This document shows, piece by piece, positions 41,502-51,675 of a stretch of DNA of 64,000 nt. The DNA lies in contig JBAYIO010000013.1 of the NCBI GenBank assembly GCA_041665605.1, positions 9,261 through 73,260 of the forward strand, given 5' to 3'. The position numbers and the translations under genes were made by a program. The notes beneath the pieces were generated by a model. It was not told the origin of the DNA. It made no database searches and saw only the letters and a program-made list of their open reading frames with translations. The stretch is from CAIPAT01 sp041665605. Its GTDB lineage: Bacteria; Verrucomicrobiota; Lentisphaeria; Victivallales; Victivallaceae. Within the stretch, counting starts at the first letter, position 1, and every line of letters begins with the position of its first letter.

Positions 41502-44279
41502 TTATTTCCGGGATTTACTGGTCAAACCGTTAATGATATCGGCCAGTAACAGTTGTTCCCCTTCGGGAATCTCGTTTGAGGACTGCTCGAATATCGCTGT
41601 TGTTGTGCTGAACTGTCCGGGCAGAGTGCCGAGCATAACCACCATCCCCTTTCCATATCTGCCGGCGATTGCGACCGGACGCCCTTTAGCATCCCGAACG
41701 AGTACTTGAGAATTTTTGCCGGGCTCAAGAATGAAATAATCAAGCTGGAAGCCGGGAATAAATTTCTTCGTCCCTGACCTGGCGGAGAATCCGGTATCCG
41801 GAATTATCGCCATCTCAACGCTGTCCTTGCTCTGATTAATCGTATTTTTCTGTTTTCTCACCGCGATCCCGCCAAAAATGTCTTTTTCTGATTCCGGAAT
41901 CTGAGCATGAGTAAGAATAAGTTTGCCGCCATTCTTCACCCAGACTTCAAGATTAAAACGGGTTTGTTCAAAAAATACCGGAGACTTGACCTGGGGGACT
42001 ATCAGCAGATCGCAAAGCGCAAATGCGTCTTTGCTCAGACGAGGCAGAATGAACGGATTGGCGCCGGGCTGCTTGTTGATCGCGGCAAGGATATTTTCCG
42101 AGCCATAGCCGTTATAATATATTCCAATCTTGGTTCCGGGTGCGGCAGGCACCTTAATCACTACTTCCGGGTTCTCTTCGATGCTGTCCTGAGAAAGCCG
42201 CTTAAACGATTGGCCTGCCGGAAAAATGCCTTTGAATTCGACAATCTTTTCCGCAGGGCCAAATGCCAGCACACACGGCTCATTCTTTTCCCGGATAACA
42301 ATTTCCACCGGTTGAACAAAGCGGGTTGCAGGACCGGAAACGACGGGTTGCCCGGTGAGAATATTGCGCAACTCATAATTACTGGCCCTGTCCGCCAGAG
42401 CTGGGTCAATCGTAAGCATGGTCCGTCCATTGCCGCGCAGCGTCATGCAGACCATTCCGTCTTTTTTGACCGTTTCCGCAAAATAAATACCGTCATGTCC
42501 GCTCAGCCGCAGCGGCGGATTGACAAGACCGGAAATAATAGCGGACAGATAATCCGCTGAGCCTTCGGTAATGTTTACATTGGAAAACCAGACATTGCCG
42601 TAACGGTAAAGTATCGGAACGCCGCTGATTCGATCAACCGCTGCCGCTTCGGCCCCGGCCGGTTTGACCGATAATATGCGCCCGGCCTGGAACTGCTTGA
42701 ATTGATCCGCCGGGGTTGAACTGATCTCGGGATGAATGGAACGCCGACTGCCGGAACCGACGATTTGCAGGCCGCAGAGTTTGACAGTAAGATCAGATTG
42801 ACCGGCGAGGTCGCGAGATCCGCTCGACAGCGGAGTCGCGACCACAAAAATCCTGCCGCCTCCGGCCAGGTATTTTTCCAATGCCTGCGCCTGTTCGCCG
42901 GAAAGTCCTTCCCCCATATCTTCAGGAATGACAATGCATTCATATTTTTTCAAATTCTCCGGATTGATTGCGAATTTCCCGTTGAGCAGCACTCCGTCAA
43001 CGTCGGAATACCGGTCCAGAGCCTGATAAAGCAGTTCCACCGAGTTTGCATAAGCCGCACCTGTGACTTCAGGATGTTTCAGGACAAATGTCAGCGGATT
43101 GCCGGCCACCGCAATTCTGGCTGTAGTTTCGCCGCCCTGCCAGCGGGTCATCAGGCCGAGCCAGCCAGTCAGGTTCTTCCTGCCGAAAAACGTATCGACC
43201 ATTTCTTTGGTATGCAGCATGTAATCCGCATAAAAATCACCGGAAAGTTTGCGCTTCCGGTAATAGTCGCGAATAATATCCACAAACAGCGAAACCCGCC
43301 CTTCCCAGAAAGACAGTATTGACCGCCCGTGAAAACCATACATAAACACTTCGGTCAGATTATTTCCGAAATAGCTGGGGCCGAAATCGAACATCCCCTT
43401 GTCCAGCGACAGATAAATCTTGCCTGACCGGTCGCGTACCGGCGCCCAGATATAATCACAACTTTTTTCCAACATCACCGGATCGTATCCCCACCGCCAG
43501 CTTGCACCTTTATATGTCTCGATGTCATAATAGCAGAATGCATTTTGAAGCCCGTATTTAACCGCCTGGCGGTTGAGCGGCTGCACAAAATTATCCATTA
43601 CAGCGCAGCGGTAAAGAACAAAACGGCGCCACCATTTATTGCCGGCGTCAGTGACCGGCGGCATCGCCCCGAAATAGCTCTCGCCAAATTCCTGCTGACA
43701 CCATGTTGAAAATTCGGTTTTTCGGTTGGAATAATTGGTGTTGGCTTCAGTATTGTCCAGTTCGTGATGATAAATTCCGGCAAGACTTTTATATTTCCCG
43801 TATTTAGCGCCGATTTCATCAATGATCTCACAATAGATTTTTATCAGCCGCGGATCGCTGAGTGTGGCAATGTCCGGAGCTGTATGCCAGCCTTTGCCTT
43901 CAATCGGCGGAGTATAGATCAGCCACACTTTCATGCCATATTTATCTGCTTCGGAAAGTGTTTCATCCAGCCAGTCGCGATTTTGCATCATCGGCTGCGG
44001 CCGGCTGTGCTTGAGTTCCGTCTTGTAATTGAGCTGCGCCCCCCGTCCTTCCTGAATACTGAACTGAATGTCAGTGACTCCGATGTCATGCATTTCTTTC
44101 AAAATAGCCCGGTACGGCCAGGGGTCATTGTCGAATCCATGCGCCCAAATGCCGAACGGACCGCCGGGAACAAGCCAGGTGGCAACCCGTTTTTCTTCCG
44201 CCCGCAATGCAGACATCAGCAATCCGGCTGTTATCAGCGAGATAATAAGTTTTGTTGTTTTCGCCTTGAATACCGGCAT
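41502..44279 (-). CDS. Large secreted glycoside-hydrolase-like protein with amidotransferase-like domains
   Basis: This 925-residue exported protein has a signal peptide ending LLMSALRAEE. Residues 30-400 form a TIM-barrel-like domain (starting RVATWLVPGGPFGIWAH; candidate acids in AGIYHHELDNTEAN and SFWEGRVSLF). Residues about 425-540 look like a Rossmann-type beta-galactosidase trimerisation or amidotransferase-like domain (IVIPEDMGEGLSGEQ, GGGRIFVVATPLS). A second such domain lies near the C-terminus (LVVPQVKSP-like stretch, then GGKLILTHAQIPES, GRYGKGMVVMLGTLPGQ). I do not know a named family, and GH42-like is the nearest description. GGAGG lies 8 bases before the ATG at 44279. It follows the GntR-LacI gene by 105 bases. 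Confidence 0.7.
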   Translation of the reverse strand: MPVFKAKTTKLIISLITAGLLMSALRAEEKRVATWLVPGGPFGIWAHGFDNDPWPYRAILKEMHDIGVTDIQFSIQEGRGAQLNYKTELKHSRPQPMMQNRDWLDETLSEADKYGMKVWLIYTPPIEGKGWHTAPDIATLSDPRLIKIYCEIIDEIGAKYGKYKSLAGIYHHELDNTEANTNYSNRKTEFSTWCQQEFGESYFGAMPPVTDAGNKWWRRFVLYRCAVMDNFVQPLNRQAVKYGLQNAFCYYDIETYKGASWRWGYDPVMLEKSCDYIWAPVRDRSGKIYLSLDKGMFDFGPSYFGNNLTEVFMYGFHGRSILSFWEGRVSLFVDIIRDYYRKRKLSGDFYADYMLHTKEMVDTFFGRKNLTGWLGLMTRWQGGETTARIAVAGNPLTFVLKHPEVTGAAYANSVELLYQALDRYSDVDGVLLNGKFAINPENLKKYECIVIPEDMGEGLSGEQAQALEKYLAGGGRIFVVATPLSSGSRDLAGQSDLTVKLCGLQIVGSGSRRSIHPEISSTPADQFKQFQAGRILSVKPAGAEAAAVDRISGVPILYRYGNVWFSNVNITEGSADYLSAIISGLVNPPLRLSGHDGIYFAETVKKDGMVCMTLRGNGRTMLTIDPALADRASNYELRNILTGQPVVSGPATRFVQPVEIVIREKNEPCVLAFGPAEKIVEFKGIFPAGQSFKRLSQDSIEENPEVVIKVPAAPGTKIGIYYNGYGSENILAAINKQPGANPFILPRLSKDAFALCDLLIVPQVKSPVFFEQTRFNLEVWVKNGGKLILTHAQIPESEKDIFGGIAVRKQKNTINQSKDSVEMAIIPDTGFSARSGTKKFIPGFQLDYFILEPGKNSQVLVRDAKGRPVAIAGRYGKGMVVMLGTLPGQFSTTTAIFEQSSNEIPEGEQLLLADIINGLTSKSRK

Positions 44280-44384
44280 TGCCCAATCCTCCACTTCATT
44301 AGAAAAATTAAGTCAATTCAAACACTATCAGATAAGCTCTCTCCGCTTCCGCTTCCCCTGTACGTTTGAACTGAAACAATGAAA

Positions 44385-45488
44385 TCAATCTGCCAGCAAA
44401 CAGCTCCTGCGTCTTATGTACGTCATCGGAACCCGCTCCACCCGCGGCGGTTCTCCTTTCAAGGCCATATCCCGCACTATTTCAAAGGCCTTGCGCCCAA
44501 GCATTTCACTTTTTACCGCCATAGTGCTTAATGCGGGCTCGACAGATTTTCCGAATTCCAGATTCAGAGCGCCGATGATCTGCACATCTTCGGGGATGCG
44601 CAGTTTCACATTTTTCAGCGCGGTCAACAGTTTGGCCGCAATATGATCTGTATTGCAAATGAAAACATCAGGCAGATTGCCGTCTTTCCGCGCCTGGCTG
44701 ACAGCGGCGGCAATTTGATCCATGTCAATATTCTGATCGTAAATGACGCCCGGGCGGCTGAAGTCAATATCGTAAATCGATGCACCCGGATAGATATTGC
44801 GTATGGACATAACGGCATTGCTGATTTCCATGCCGTAACGAGACGTGCCCGGATAAAAAACGGCAATTCTGCGGTAATTAGCGGCAAGCAGTCGCCCGAC
44901 AATGCTTTTCAGCGAATCGAGATAATTGATCATGCTGCAGCCGATTTGCGGATGCACGGCAGGATGATCACAGTAAACCGTGGGAATGCCGGTTGCGGCT
45001 ATGCGTACAATATGTTCTTCACTGATATTATATTCCTCCCGGACGCGGGGACTGATGATAACGCCGTCCGCTCCGGAATCGCGTACAATATCCTCCAGTT
45101 GCGAGAACTCGTCCGGAGCCACGGAGCGCATGATAAATGTTACTTTGTTCTCCTTGCATACCTGTTCGATAGCCCAGATTATTTCCGTGCCGAAATCATC
45201 ATAACCATTCATATAAGTCCTGGTCGCGGAATCTACTAGATAAATTAAACTCTTCAAGCGAAAAGAGCGGACTGTCTTCAATGAAACAAAATTGCCTTTC
45301 CCGGGAATTGCGGTAATCATCCCGCGCCGCTGAAGGAGACCTAATGCTTTGTTGACGCAGGAACGGGATACCTGGAAGCGGTCGACAAGTTGACTCTGTG
45401 AATAAATTTTTTTTCCCGGAGCCAATTCATGACGGTTTATCTCTGATTCAAGCTGCTCTACAAGCAAATCGTATTTCGTCGGCCGCAT
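44385..45488 (-). CDS. GntR-LacI hybrid transcriptional regulator (AraR-like)
   Basis: This 367-residue regulator has an N-terminal GntR winged helix (LAPGKKIYSQSQLVDRFQVS at about 22-41, then VNKALGLLQRRGMITAIPGKG) joined to a LacI-type sugar-binding domain from residue about 75, the architecture of AraR. It heads the GH > prepilin > esterase module. The promoter upstream is near consensus with a palindrome at the -10, so it probably represses itself and the module until a sugar ligand binds. The ligand is unknown. Confidence 0.9.
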   Translation of the reverse strand: MRPTKYDLLVEQLESEINRHELAPGKKIYSQSQLVDRFQVSRSCVNKALGLLQRRGMITAIPGKGNFVSLKTVRSFRLKSLIYLVDSATRTYMNGYDDFGTEIIWAIEQVCKENKVTFIMRSVAPDEFSQLEDIVRDSGADGVIISPRVREEYNISEEHIVRIAATGIPTVYCDHPAVHPQIGCSMINYLDSLKSIVGRLLAANYRRIAVFYPGTSRYGMEISNAVMSIRNIYPGASIYDIDFSRPGVIYDQNIDMDQIAAAVSQARKDGNLPDVFICNTDHIAAKLLTALKNVKLRIPEDVQIIGALNLEFGKSVEPALSTMAVKSEMLGRKAFEIVRDMALKGEPPRVERVPMTYIRRRSCLLAD

Positions 45489-45524
45489 AGTTCATTTCCT
45501 ATTTTCAAAACAAACATGTCTTTT

Positions 45525-45562
45525 TATACCTGTATAATAACTGCAAAACATGATTTTGTCAA
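45525..45562 (-). promoter_or_regulatory. Near-consensus promoter and operator of the second module
   Basis: On the minus strand TTGACA (45562-45557) and TATTAT (45539-45534) are separated by exactly 17 bases. TATACAGGTATA (45536-45525), a perfect 5-base-arm palindrome, overlaps the end of the -10 and the start site, a typical GntR/AraR repression position. The leader to the ATG is about 40 bases. Confidence 0.85.
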
Positions 45563-45641
45563 TAGCTGAAACGAATTGCAATATGAAAATAAGTAAAGAA
45601 ATTGATAGTCCGCTGAAACATATAACAAATAAAGAAGCCGG

Positions 45642-46520
45642 TCAGCTCCTCGATTCCCATTTCAGGATTTCCGGTGACCGGGATTCGAGAGACCAGTCAA
45701 CTGTCAGAATTTTTGAACCGCAGTCGATTTTTACTTTGCCGCCTGTCATAAAATTGTCAGGACGGGGGTTCTTTAATTGCCGCATCGGCTCCGGCGCCAT
45801 CGCTTTAAACGCCTCCAGTTTGGTGATCGCCGGTTCCAGGCTGTGATCGCCGCCTTCATAATATTTGATTTTTAAAGTCCTGCCGAGTTCCCGCAGCTTT
45901 CTTTCCAGCTCCCCGGCATGACAGTGCGGAACTGTCACATCGGCAGTCCCGTGTTCCATAAACAGCGGGCATTGAATCATTGCCGCGTGTTCCACCACAT
46001 TTCGGACAGACAGTTCAAAGTCGGCAAACGCCCGCCCGGCCCAGCCCTGAATATCTTCCGTCAATTTCACCAGTGCGCTGGAGGTATATACAAAGGCAAA
46101 AGTGTCCGGCGCAAAAATAGAACTTAATAACGCGATATGCCCGCCCTGGCTGCCGCCGTAATGAAAAAGTCTGCTCCGGTCAAGCGCCGGATGGAGCGCC
46201 AGGACTTCGCGCAGACCGTTTAGAACATCCGCCACCTGATAAAAACTCGCATCGTAAGGCAGATAGGCGCCTGATCCCTTCACCGGATCAAAATCATAAC
46301 CGCTCTGGCGGTACTCAACTGAAATACAAACCAGATTGAATAGCTCCGCTGTATATTCCATTTTATCCTGATGCTGAAACCGGCTGCCGCCCCACCCGTG
46401 AGTAAACAGCATGGCGCCGGTATCACGGTTAATTTTATCCGGCGATATTATCAGCGCAGTGATCATTTTGGGATAAGTCGCAGAATTTGAACTCGGAAAA
46501 GAGATTTCGTATTTTTTCAT
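45642..46520 (-). CDS. Alpha/beta hydrolase (prolyl-oligopeptidase/esterase type)
   Basis: This 292-residue cytosolic alpha/beta hydrolase has FTHGWGG (39-45) as oxyanion region, the nucleophile elbow GGSQGG with S124, HGTADVTVP carrying the likely catalytic Asp, and GGDHSLEP with the His. The order fits the prolyl-oligopeptidase or acetyl-xylan-esterase-like group. It has no signal peptide, so it would act on imported glycans or oligosaccharide esters. It is the last gene of the large operon that starts at the GntR-LacI gene at 56664, 21 bases after the prepilin gene. The substrate is unknown. Confidence 0.85.
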   Translation of the reverse strand: MKKYEISFPSSNSATYPKMITALIISPDKINRDTGAMLFTHGWGGSRFQHQDKMEYTAELFNLVCISVEYRQSGYDFDPVKGSGAYLPYDASFYQVADVLNGLREVLALHPALDRSRLFHYGGSQGGHIALLSSIFAPDTFAFVYTSSALVKLTEDIQGWAGRAFADFELSVRNVVEHAAMIQCPLFMEHGTADVTVPHCHAGELERKLRELGRTLKIKYYEGGDHSLEPAITKLEAFKAMAPEPMRQLKNPRPDNFMTGGKVKIDCGSKILTVDWSLESRSPEILKWESRS

Positions 46521-46541
46521 GTTGATCTTATTGCTTCAGGT

Positions 46542-47210
46542 TTATTTCCATGCAGCCATTTCACTGGTGAAATAGGTTAGCAGAGAGTTATCCAAAAAGA
46601 GCATGTTGCCGGCATGCCCGTCCACAAACAGCAGACTGGTGCTGCCGTGGTGCTGAACATTTGAGGCGGTACAACTGCTGGCGCTGTTATCCAGGTCGCA
46701 ATCGTAGGTATAACCCTTGTCTTCCGAAGTCTCTTCAAATAGAATAATTTGACTGGACGACATTTTGGCTTTGGTAAAATCGGCCAGATTCCAGGCAAGA
46801 CCGGGATAGCCGGAGGGATTTTTAAGGTAGATTTCTCTGACGTTTATGGAATAAGAAAATTCGCGCCGCTGTTCGCGCGGGCACTTAAACAAATTACGGA
46901 AGGTATCAGGACGTCCGGCGCTGCTGTTCAATGCCAGCAGATAAGTCCAGCCGTAATTTGCGATTCCCTTGCCGCCCCAGCTTGGCGAGTTGTCAAAAGA
47001 GGGATAATAACCGTTGCCGTTTTGCGTGTAATCCGCAGCCATCAGCGATATCTGGTGAAAGTTGCTCAGACAACTGGCGCCGGCCGCTTTCAAGCGCGCC
47101 TCGTTCAAGGCGGGCAGCAGCATTCCGGCAAGGATCGCAATGATCGAAATCACTACCAGGAGTTCAATGAGCGTGAAAGCGTAGATTTTTTTAGTGTTTG
47201 TGAACATCAT
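46542..47210 (-). CDS. Prepilin-like protein with H-x9-DG motif
   Basis: This is a 222-residue protein with the pilin helix FTLIELLVVISIIAILAGM beginning near residue 12 and the C-terminal motif HHGSTSLLFVDGHAGN. The -1 residue is Ala, which a prepilin peptidase can accept. The ATG at 47210 is chosen because it overlaps the upstream stop as ATGA, a translational coupling signal. It lies between the DUF4019-like protein and the alpha/beta hydrolase. Confidence 0.87.
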   Translation of the reverse strand: MMFTNTKKIYAFTLIELLVVISIIAILAGMLLPALNEARLKAAGASCLSNFHQISLMAADYTQNGNGYYPSFDNSPSWGGKGIANYGWTYLLALNSSAGRPDTFRNLFKCPREQRREFSYSINVREIYLKNPSGYPGLAWNLADFTKAKMSSSQIILFEETSEDKGYTYDCDLDNSASSCTASNVQHHGSTSLLFVDGHAGNMLFLDNSLLTYFTSEMAAWK

Positions 47211-48097
47211 GACTTTCTCTCTCTGAATGAAAGACCGCTGAATTTCCAATCGGCAGATTTATTTTGATAAAAATCGCGCTCTAAAAATATGACTAACGTA
47301 AAATTTTGGATTTTCCCGTTTGTGCTGACGGAAAAATTGTAGAAAGCATCGCAGCTCTTAAAGCCGGTGCGTCCAGCCGGAATTCCAGCGTGCAGGTCGG
47401 TCAATTTGCGCGGGGACGATTCGCCTTTTGCCAGAATTTCAAATAAATTTCTGAACGATGCGGAAACTCTGGCTTCATCCGCAAAGTTTTTGAACCATTG
47501 AAAATAATCCGGCTGCCGGGCTACTTCGGCATACGTCTGTTTAAAAAACGCAATGTCCCTGGCGTCAATCTTCTTCCAGACATCACCGGCTATAGCCATG
47601 ATACGCGCCTTTTCGCATTCAGTCACCTGGTACTTGGAAAATTTAAGATTTCCGGAGAACCAGTAGTCTGCGGCAATCACTTTGAACTGACTGCACCCGT
47701 CAGTTTCAATGACCATTCGTTCGAAAACATTACTTTCCGGGTCCGGAGTTTCACTGAAGGCGGTACCGAATTTAAGTTCATAACGTTTCATTCCGCCAGC
47801 GGCGCCGGACAAGTCCTGGCGCGAAACCAGAGCACGGTATTTTACTTTACCGAGACTTTTCCGGTCAAGCACAAACCAGTCGAACCAGCCATAGGAGTCC
47901 ACCGCGCTTTTACGGCAGACGTCAAAATCCTGCCGGTCGGCATTTTCCAGCCATCCTGCAGCGGCATCTATTCCGGAATCGTTGTACTTTGCCGTTATTT
48001 TCGGATTCAGCAACCCGTATGTCACCCAGCCGCAGATGCCGATGGCAATGAACACGGCAATGCCGTTTTTCAGAAAATTTATTCTCCTCTGATCCAT
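47207..48097 (-). CDS. Membrane-anchored protein with DUF4019-like domain
   Basis: This is a 296-residue protein with one N-terminal membrane helix (about 11-30, NGIAVFIAIGICGWVTYGLL) and a large outer domain. Residues 45-150 (AGWLENADRQDF ... LGKVKYRAL ... MKRYELKFGTAF) resemble DUF4019 in order and spacing, and residues 175-290 repeat a similar pattern, so it may be a tandem. The function of that domain is not known. It lies 47 bases after the transporter gene and overlaps the prepilin gene by 4 bases. It may sit next to the prepilin in the envelope. Confidence 0.7.
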   Translation of the reverse strand: MDQRRINFLKNGIAVFIAIGICGWVTYGLLNPKITAKYNDSGIDAAAGWLENADRQDFDVCRKSAVDSYGWFDWFVLDRKSLGKVKYRALVSRQDLSGAAGGMKRYELKFGTAFSETPDPESNVFERMVIETDGCSQFKVIAADYWFSGNLKFSKYQVTECEKARIMAIAGDVWKKIDARDIAFFKQTYAEVARQPDYFQWFKNFADEARVSASFRNLFEILAKGESSPRKLTDLHAGIPAGRTGFKSCDAFYNFSVSTNGKIQNFTLVIFLERDFYQNKSADWKFSGLSFRERKS

Positions 48098-48144
48098 AAA
48101 TCAGCTCCTTCATGAATACGCCATATGCTGTTGCGGCCTGGTGA

Positions 48145-49455
48145 TTAAGCGCCTGCCTCGGATTCTTCCGCATTGTTCAATTCTATCACCGCGGGCGTCT
48201 TAGTGCGAACCATCAAATAATAGTAAATTCCGAACATGACCAGGCCGAATGTGCTTACGCAAATGCCCAGGATGAACGCGGTTTTATAGTTGTGTGTTTG
48301 CTGAATCATGTAACCGGAAATGAAAACAGTCACGCCGACGCTCATGTTGCGCAGGAATGAATTGGATGACGTCATCGAACCGACAACGGAGGGATGGCAG
48401 GTTTTATAAACCAGGATATCCGCTCCGGTATAAAACGGCGAGGCGAAACAGGCAATAATCGAAAGCACAATCAGGCCATTCACTGAATTTACCTGCATGG
48501 AATAAACAAATCCGGTTACCTCCAGAATCCAGAAGATGACAATAATCTTATAGCTGCCGAGTTTGTCAATGGCCCAGCCGATCGGGTACGCCAGGCCCAC
48601 CCCGATCAACGAACTCCATGACAGAGCGTTCGCACAGTCAGCCCGTTCGATCTCCAGAGCGTTTTTAGCATATAACCAGACCCAGGTGCCGTACATGCAC
48701 ATGAAAGAATGAATCGTGCCGACGCCAAGCATCATAATAATATTTCTTTTATCGCTCCAGCCGACTTTCAGCGCCGACCACGGCTTGAACCTTCCGGCAG
48801 CGGGATTGCTGATCGGCGGCTCCTTGATAAACGTCGCTGCGTAAGTGGTCAGACATATCATGACCGCCCCCAGTGTGTAGGGCAGCCATTCAGCCACATC
48901 GGCCAGTCTCACGCCATATCTTATTCCGAAAAAAGCAACCAGTCCGCAGGCGCCTGCATTGATCGCAACCATCCGGGCCAGCACGTCCTTGCGGACGCAG
49001 TCGATGTTTAACAGCGGAAACGTTGAAGCTTTGACATCCGTCGCCAGCATCTGCACAATAGTCAGGGCAATCAGCATCGGCACCCATACGAAAAACGGGA
49101 ACAGCATGATGCTGAAGATAATAAACGGCACTGACATAAACAAAAACGGCAGACGGCGGCCCCATCTGGAGGTGCAATGATCGCTTTTCCACGAAAAGTA
49201 CATGACCAGGAAGCTGACCACCCAGAGGTTGGTCGAACTAAGCAGTCCCAGTGTGCCTTCATTGACCCCCAGCTTATTCATCCGCAACAGCATCAGCGGC
49301 CCCAGGAAAGAGAAACTGACCGTCCAGCCGACGCTTGCCAGCATGATCAGCATCACGTTCTTCCACATTAACCTGGTGTTGGAATAATATTCCGCCAGTT
49401 CCGGGGACAGTTCCGGCATTGCGCCGTGAGCATTAACAGTTGTTGCCTGTGCCAT
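48145..49455 (-). CDS. Major facilitator superfamily transporter (sugar, GPH-like)
   Basis: This 436-residue protein has about twelve membrane helices, the loop 2-3 motif CTSRWGRRLPFLF that matches the GPH/MFS signature of sugar-cation symporters, and a short hydrophilic C-terminus. It probably imports sugars or oligosaccharides set free by the linked hydrolases, using an ion gradient. It lies in the third module 81 bases after the GH42-like gene and 47 before the DUF4019-like gene. The substrate is unknown. Confidence 0.85.
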   Translation of the reverse strand: MAQATTVNAHGAMPELSPELAEYYSNTRLMWKNVMLIMLASVGWTVSFSFLGPLMLLRMNKLGVNEGTLGLLSSTNLWVVSFLVMYFSWKSDHCTSRWGRRLPFLFMSVPFIIFSIMLFPFFVWVPMLIALTIVQMLATDVKASTFPLLNIDCVRKDVLARMVAINAGACGLVAFFGIRYGVRLADVAEWLPYTLGAVMICLTTYAATFIKEPPISNPAAGRFKPWSALKVGWSDKRNIIMMLGVGTIHSFMCMYGTWVWLYAKNALEIERADCANALSWSSLIGVGLAYPIGWAIDKLGSYKIIVIFWILEVTGFVYSMQVNSVNGLIVLSIIACFASPFYTGADILVYKTCHPSVVGSMTSSNSFLRNMSVGVTVFISGYMIQQTHNYKTAFILGICVSTFGLVMFGIYYYLMVRTKTPAVIELNNAEESEAGA

Positions 49456-49536
49456 TCTTCTTCATTTCCTTATATTATCCCGGCGAACCGCAGGCTGATC
49501 TTCGGCCGTGGTTCGCTGTTCTCTTCAGAATATCAG

Positions 49537-51675
49537 TCAGAGGGTCTCGGTTATCTCTATAATCATCCCGTATTTGAATGGGGGAATTGTCAATTCAACT
49601 TTTCCTTCAATCGTCTTGTAGCTGAGTTTTTCCTCGCAAGCCTTTGACTGGTCGAAGAGGTTTATTCCCGCAATCTTGTCCGCTGGTATATTTAACGTAA
49701 TTTTTACATTTTCAGCGGGTTTGCCATTGTGGTTGAGCAGAAACAAATATCTTTGACTGGAATTGTTTTTGCAGAGCAGTGAGGTTTCCACCCCGTCGCA
49801 ACCGGAATATTCAAAAAGTTTTCTCCCCGCAAAACATGAATCTATCAACTGTTTGAGAAAATCAACGCCGCCGTTATCCGGGCTTTCCGGCTTTTCGAGC
49901 GAGTCCGTGACTTTCCCTTTAAAAAGCGTCAGGTCGGAAGGCGCGATATAAATGCATTTTCCTTTGCCGAATTGATTCATCAGTACTGCCGGGGAATTAT
50001 CCGGATAAACAGCGAGCGCGGTGCAGGAGGAAACCGGTTCCGGCTGCAATGAAAACAACTGCGGCAGTTTTTCCGGGAACTTGACGTCATAACCGCTATA
50101 TTTCATTTTCATGCATTTTTCCTTCAGCCAGTCCGCCTGCCGCGTTGCCTGCTGTTTGAACAACTGCGCGGGGTTTCCGTCAAATGACAGTTTTTTCCCG
50201 GTCATTTGCGGCAGGAAGCTGTTTTGTACGAACGTGAGCGAGGTTTGCTGGCCCTTGCTGAAATCTTTAATGCCCATTATCTCCGCCATGCGCGGCAGGT
50301 GCAGCGGCTTTCCGTTTTCATCATAGAAAGAAGTTTCGCCGGTTACAATTACCGTGCCGCCGTCCGCAACGTATTTTTTGAAAGCCTCCGCCTCATAGCT
50401 GCTGATGCATTTTACGTCCGGCAGGATAACGACCGGGTATTTACGGAGTTTTTCCGGAAGCCCTTTGTCCTCATTGAAAGCCGCTGAGATGATGTCGGCG
50501 GGAACATGCAGCCAAGACAGCGCGTAATATGTCCATTCCATCTGGAAAGACGCGCCGTAAAGCCCGGTCATTTTGCTCCACGGCCCCCACATATCGTACA
50601 TTCTGAAAGTGTTTTCTGAAAAGTAGATGCCAGCTTGAGACTGTGGCCGGGTATTTTTCCAGTATTTTTCACTTTTCTTTACAAAATCCATGCTTTCGCT
50701 TAATTTTTTTCCGTGCTCCGATTCCGGAGTGTAGATTTTGGGATTCATGACAAATGCGGAGATGCCCGTCGCCCCGTTCATCAGATATTCAAACGTCTGC
50801 CTGCTGACGTCATCCGGCTTGAGCGGCAGATACCCTTCATAAGGCCATCCTGAATGTTTAACTGCGTCATAAAACTGGATTACGCCCTCGATCCGCCTGC
50901 CGTCCGTCGCGTTCCGGAACCATTTTATCATCATTCCCGACCAGGGCAGCGGTCTTCTGAACGCCTGGAAATACGGGTCCATCGTCAAGTTGATATCTTC
51001 CGGCAGAATGGAATTCAGCAAATTAATATCAAATCCGACTGAAGAGCCCGATTCATAACCGGCGACGGACAGCGTGACCGTCATGGATTTTTCAGGATAG
51101 TTATTTTTGAACCCGGCGGCAATATTTTTGATTTTGTTCCAGTACAGCGTCTGCCGGAGATACTGGAGATTGCGCCATTCCGCCGCAGTCCCCAGGCTGC
51201 GGTTGGCAAAAGGCTGACGGTTGAAGTTTTTAAAATAGATTTCCTTGAGCTGCGTGTCTTTTTCTATATCCACGAAAACTTCATGCTTCCAGTCGCCGTA
51301 GCCGATCATCGGCTCGTCAATCTCAAATCCGTAAATATTCTTTAATTCATTTTCCCCTAATTCCGTATTTACCCATTTTTTTACAAAGCTGTCCATTTCC
51401 CGCGGACTGGTGTTCCACATATTGTTATAAGGAAGCCAGCCGCAAATCACTTTGATCCCCGCATCTTTGTAACATGCGGCAAGTCCTTTTTTGACCTCCT
51501 TGTAATTCATGTAGACCGAACCTATTTCGTTATCTTTACAGAATTTTATGCATGTGGGAGAATAGGCGTCAGAGGGCGAAACAAACACTCCTTTGATATC
51601 ATTCTCCGACATGGCGGCATTGCCCGTTAAATACAATGCGGCGCCAAAAGCCAATGTGCTGAATATCCTTTTCAT
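49537..51675 (-). CDS. Secreted GH42-like glycoside hydrolase
   Basis: This 712-residue exported protein has a signal peptide ending TGNAAMSE. The barrel domain (about 28-350) carries IYGFEIDEPMIGYG, with E118 and E121 as candidate catalytic acids. A beta-galactosidase trimerisation-like domain follows at about 390-500 (VVILPDVKCISSYEAEAF, GGTVIVTGETSFYDENG), and a beta-sandwich ends the chain (RYLFLLNHNGKPAENV). It is translationally coupled to the gene before it through TAATG. The substrate is unknown. It differs clearly from the two other large hydrolases in the window. Confidence 0.75.
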   Translation of the reverse strand: MKRIFSTLAFGAALYLTGNAAMSENDIKGVFVSPSDAYSPTCIKFCKDNEIGSVYMNYKEVKKGLAACYKDAGIKVICGWLPYNNMWNTSPREMDSFVKKWVNTELGENELKNIYGFEIDEPMIGYGDWKHEVFVDIEKDTQLKEIYFKNFNRQPFANRSLGTAAEWRNLQYLRQTLYWNKIKNIAAGFKNNYPEKSMTVTLSVAGYESGSSVGFDINLLNSILPEDINLTMDPYFQAFRRPLPWSGMMIKWFRNATDGRRIEGVIQFYDAVKHSGWPYEGYLPLKPDDVSRQTFEYLMNGATGISAFVMNPKIYTPESEHGKKLSESMDFVKKSEKYWKNTRPQSQAGIYFSENTFRMYDMWGPWSKMTGLYGASFQMEWTYYALSWLHVPADIISAAFNEDKGLPEKLRKYPVVILPDVKCISSYEAEAFKKYVADGGTVIVTGETSFYDENGKPLHLPRMAEIMGIKDFSKGQQTSLTFVQNSFLPQMTGKKLSFDGNPAQLFKQQATRQADWLKEKCMKMKYSGYDVKFPEKLPQLFSLQPEPVSSCTALAVYPDNSPAVLMNQFGKGKCIYIAPSDLTLFKGKVTDSLEKPESPDNGGVDFLKQLIDSCFAGRKLFEYSGCDGVETSLLCKNNSSQRYLFLLNHNGKPAENVKITLNIPADKIAGINLFDQSKACEEKLSYKTIEGKVELTIPPFKYGMIIEITETL

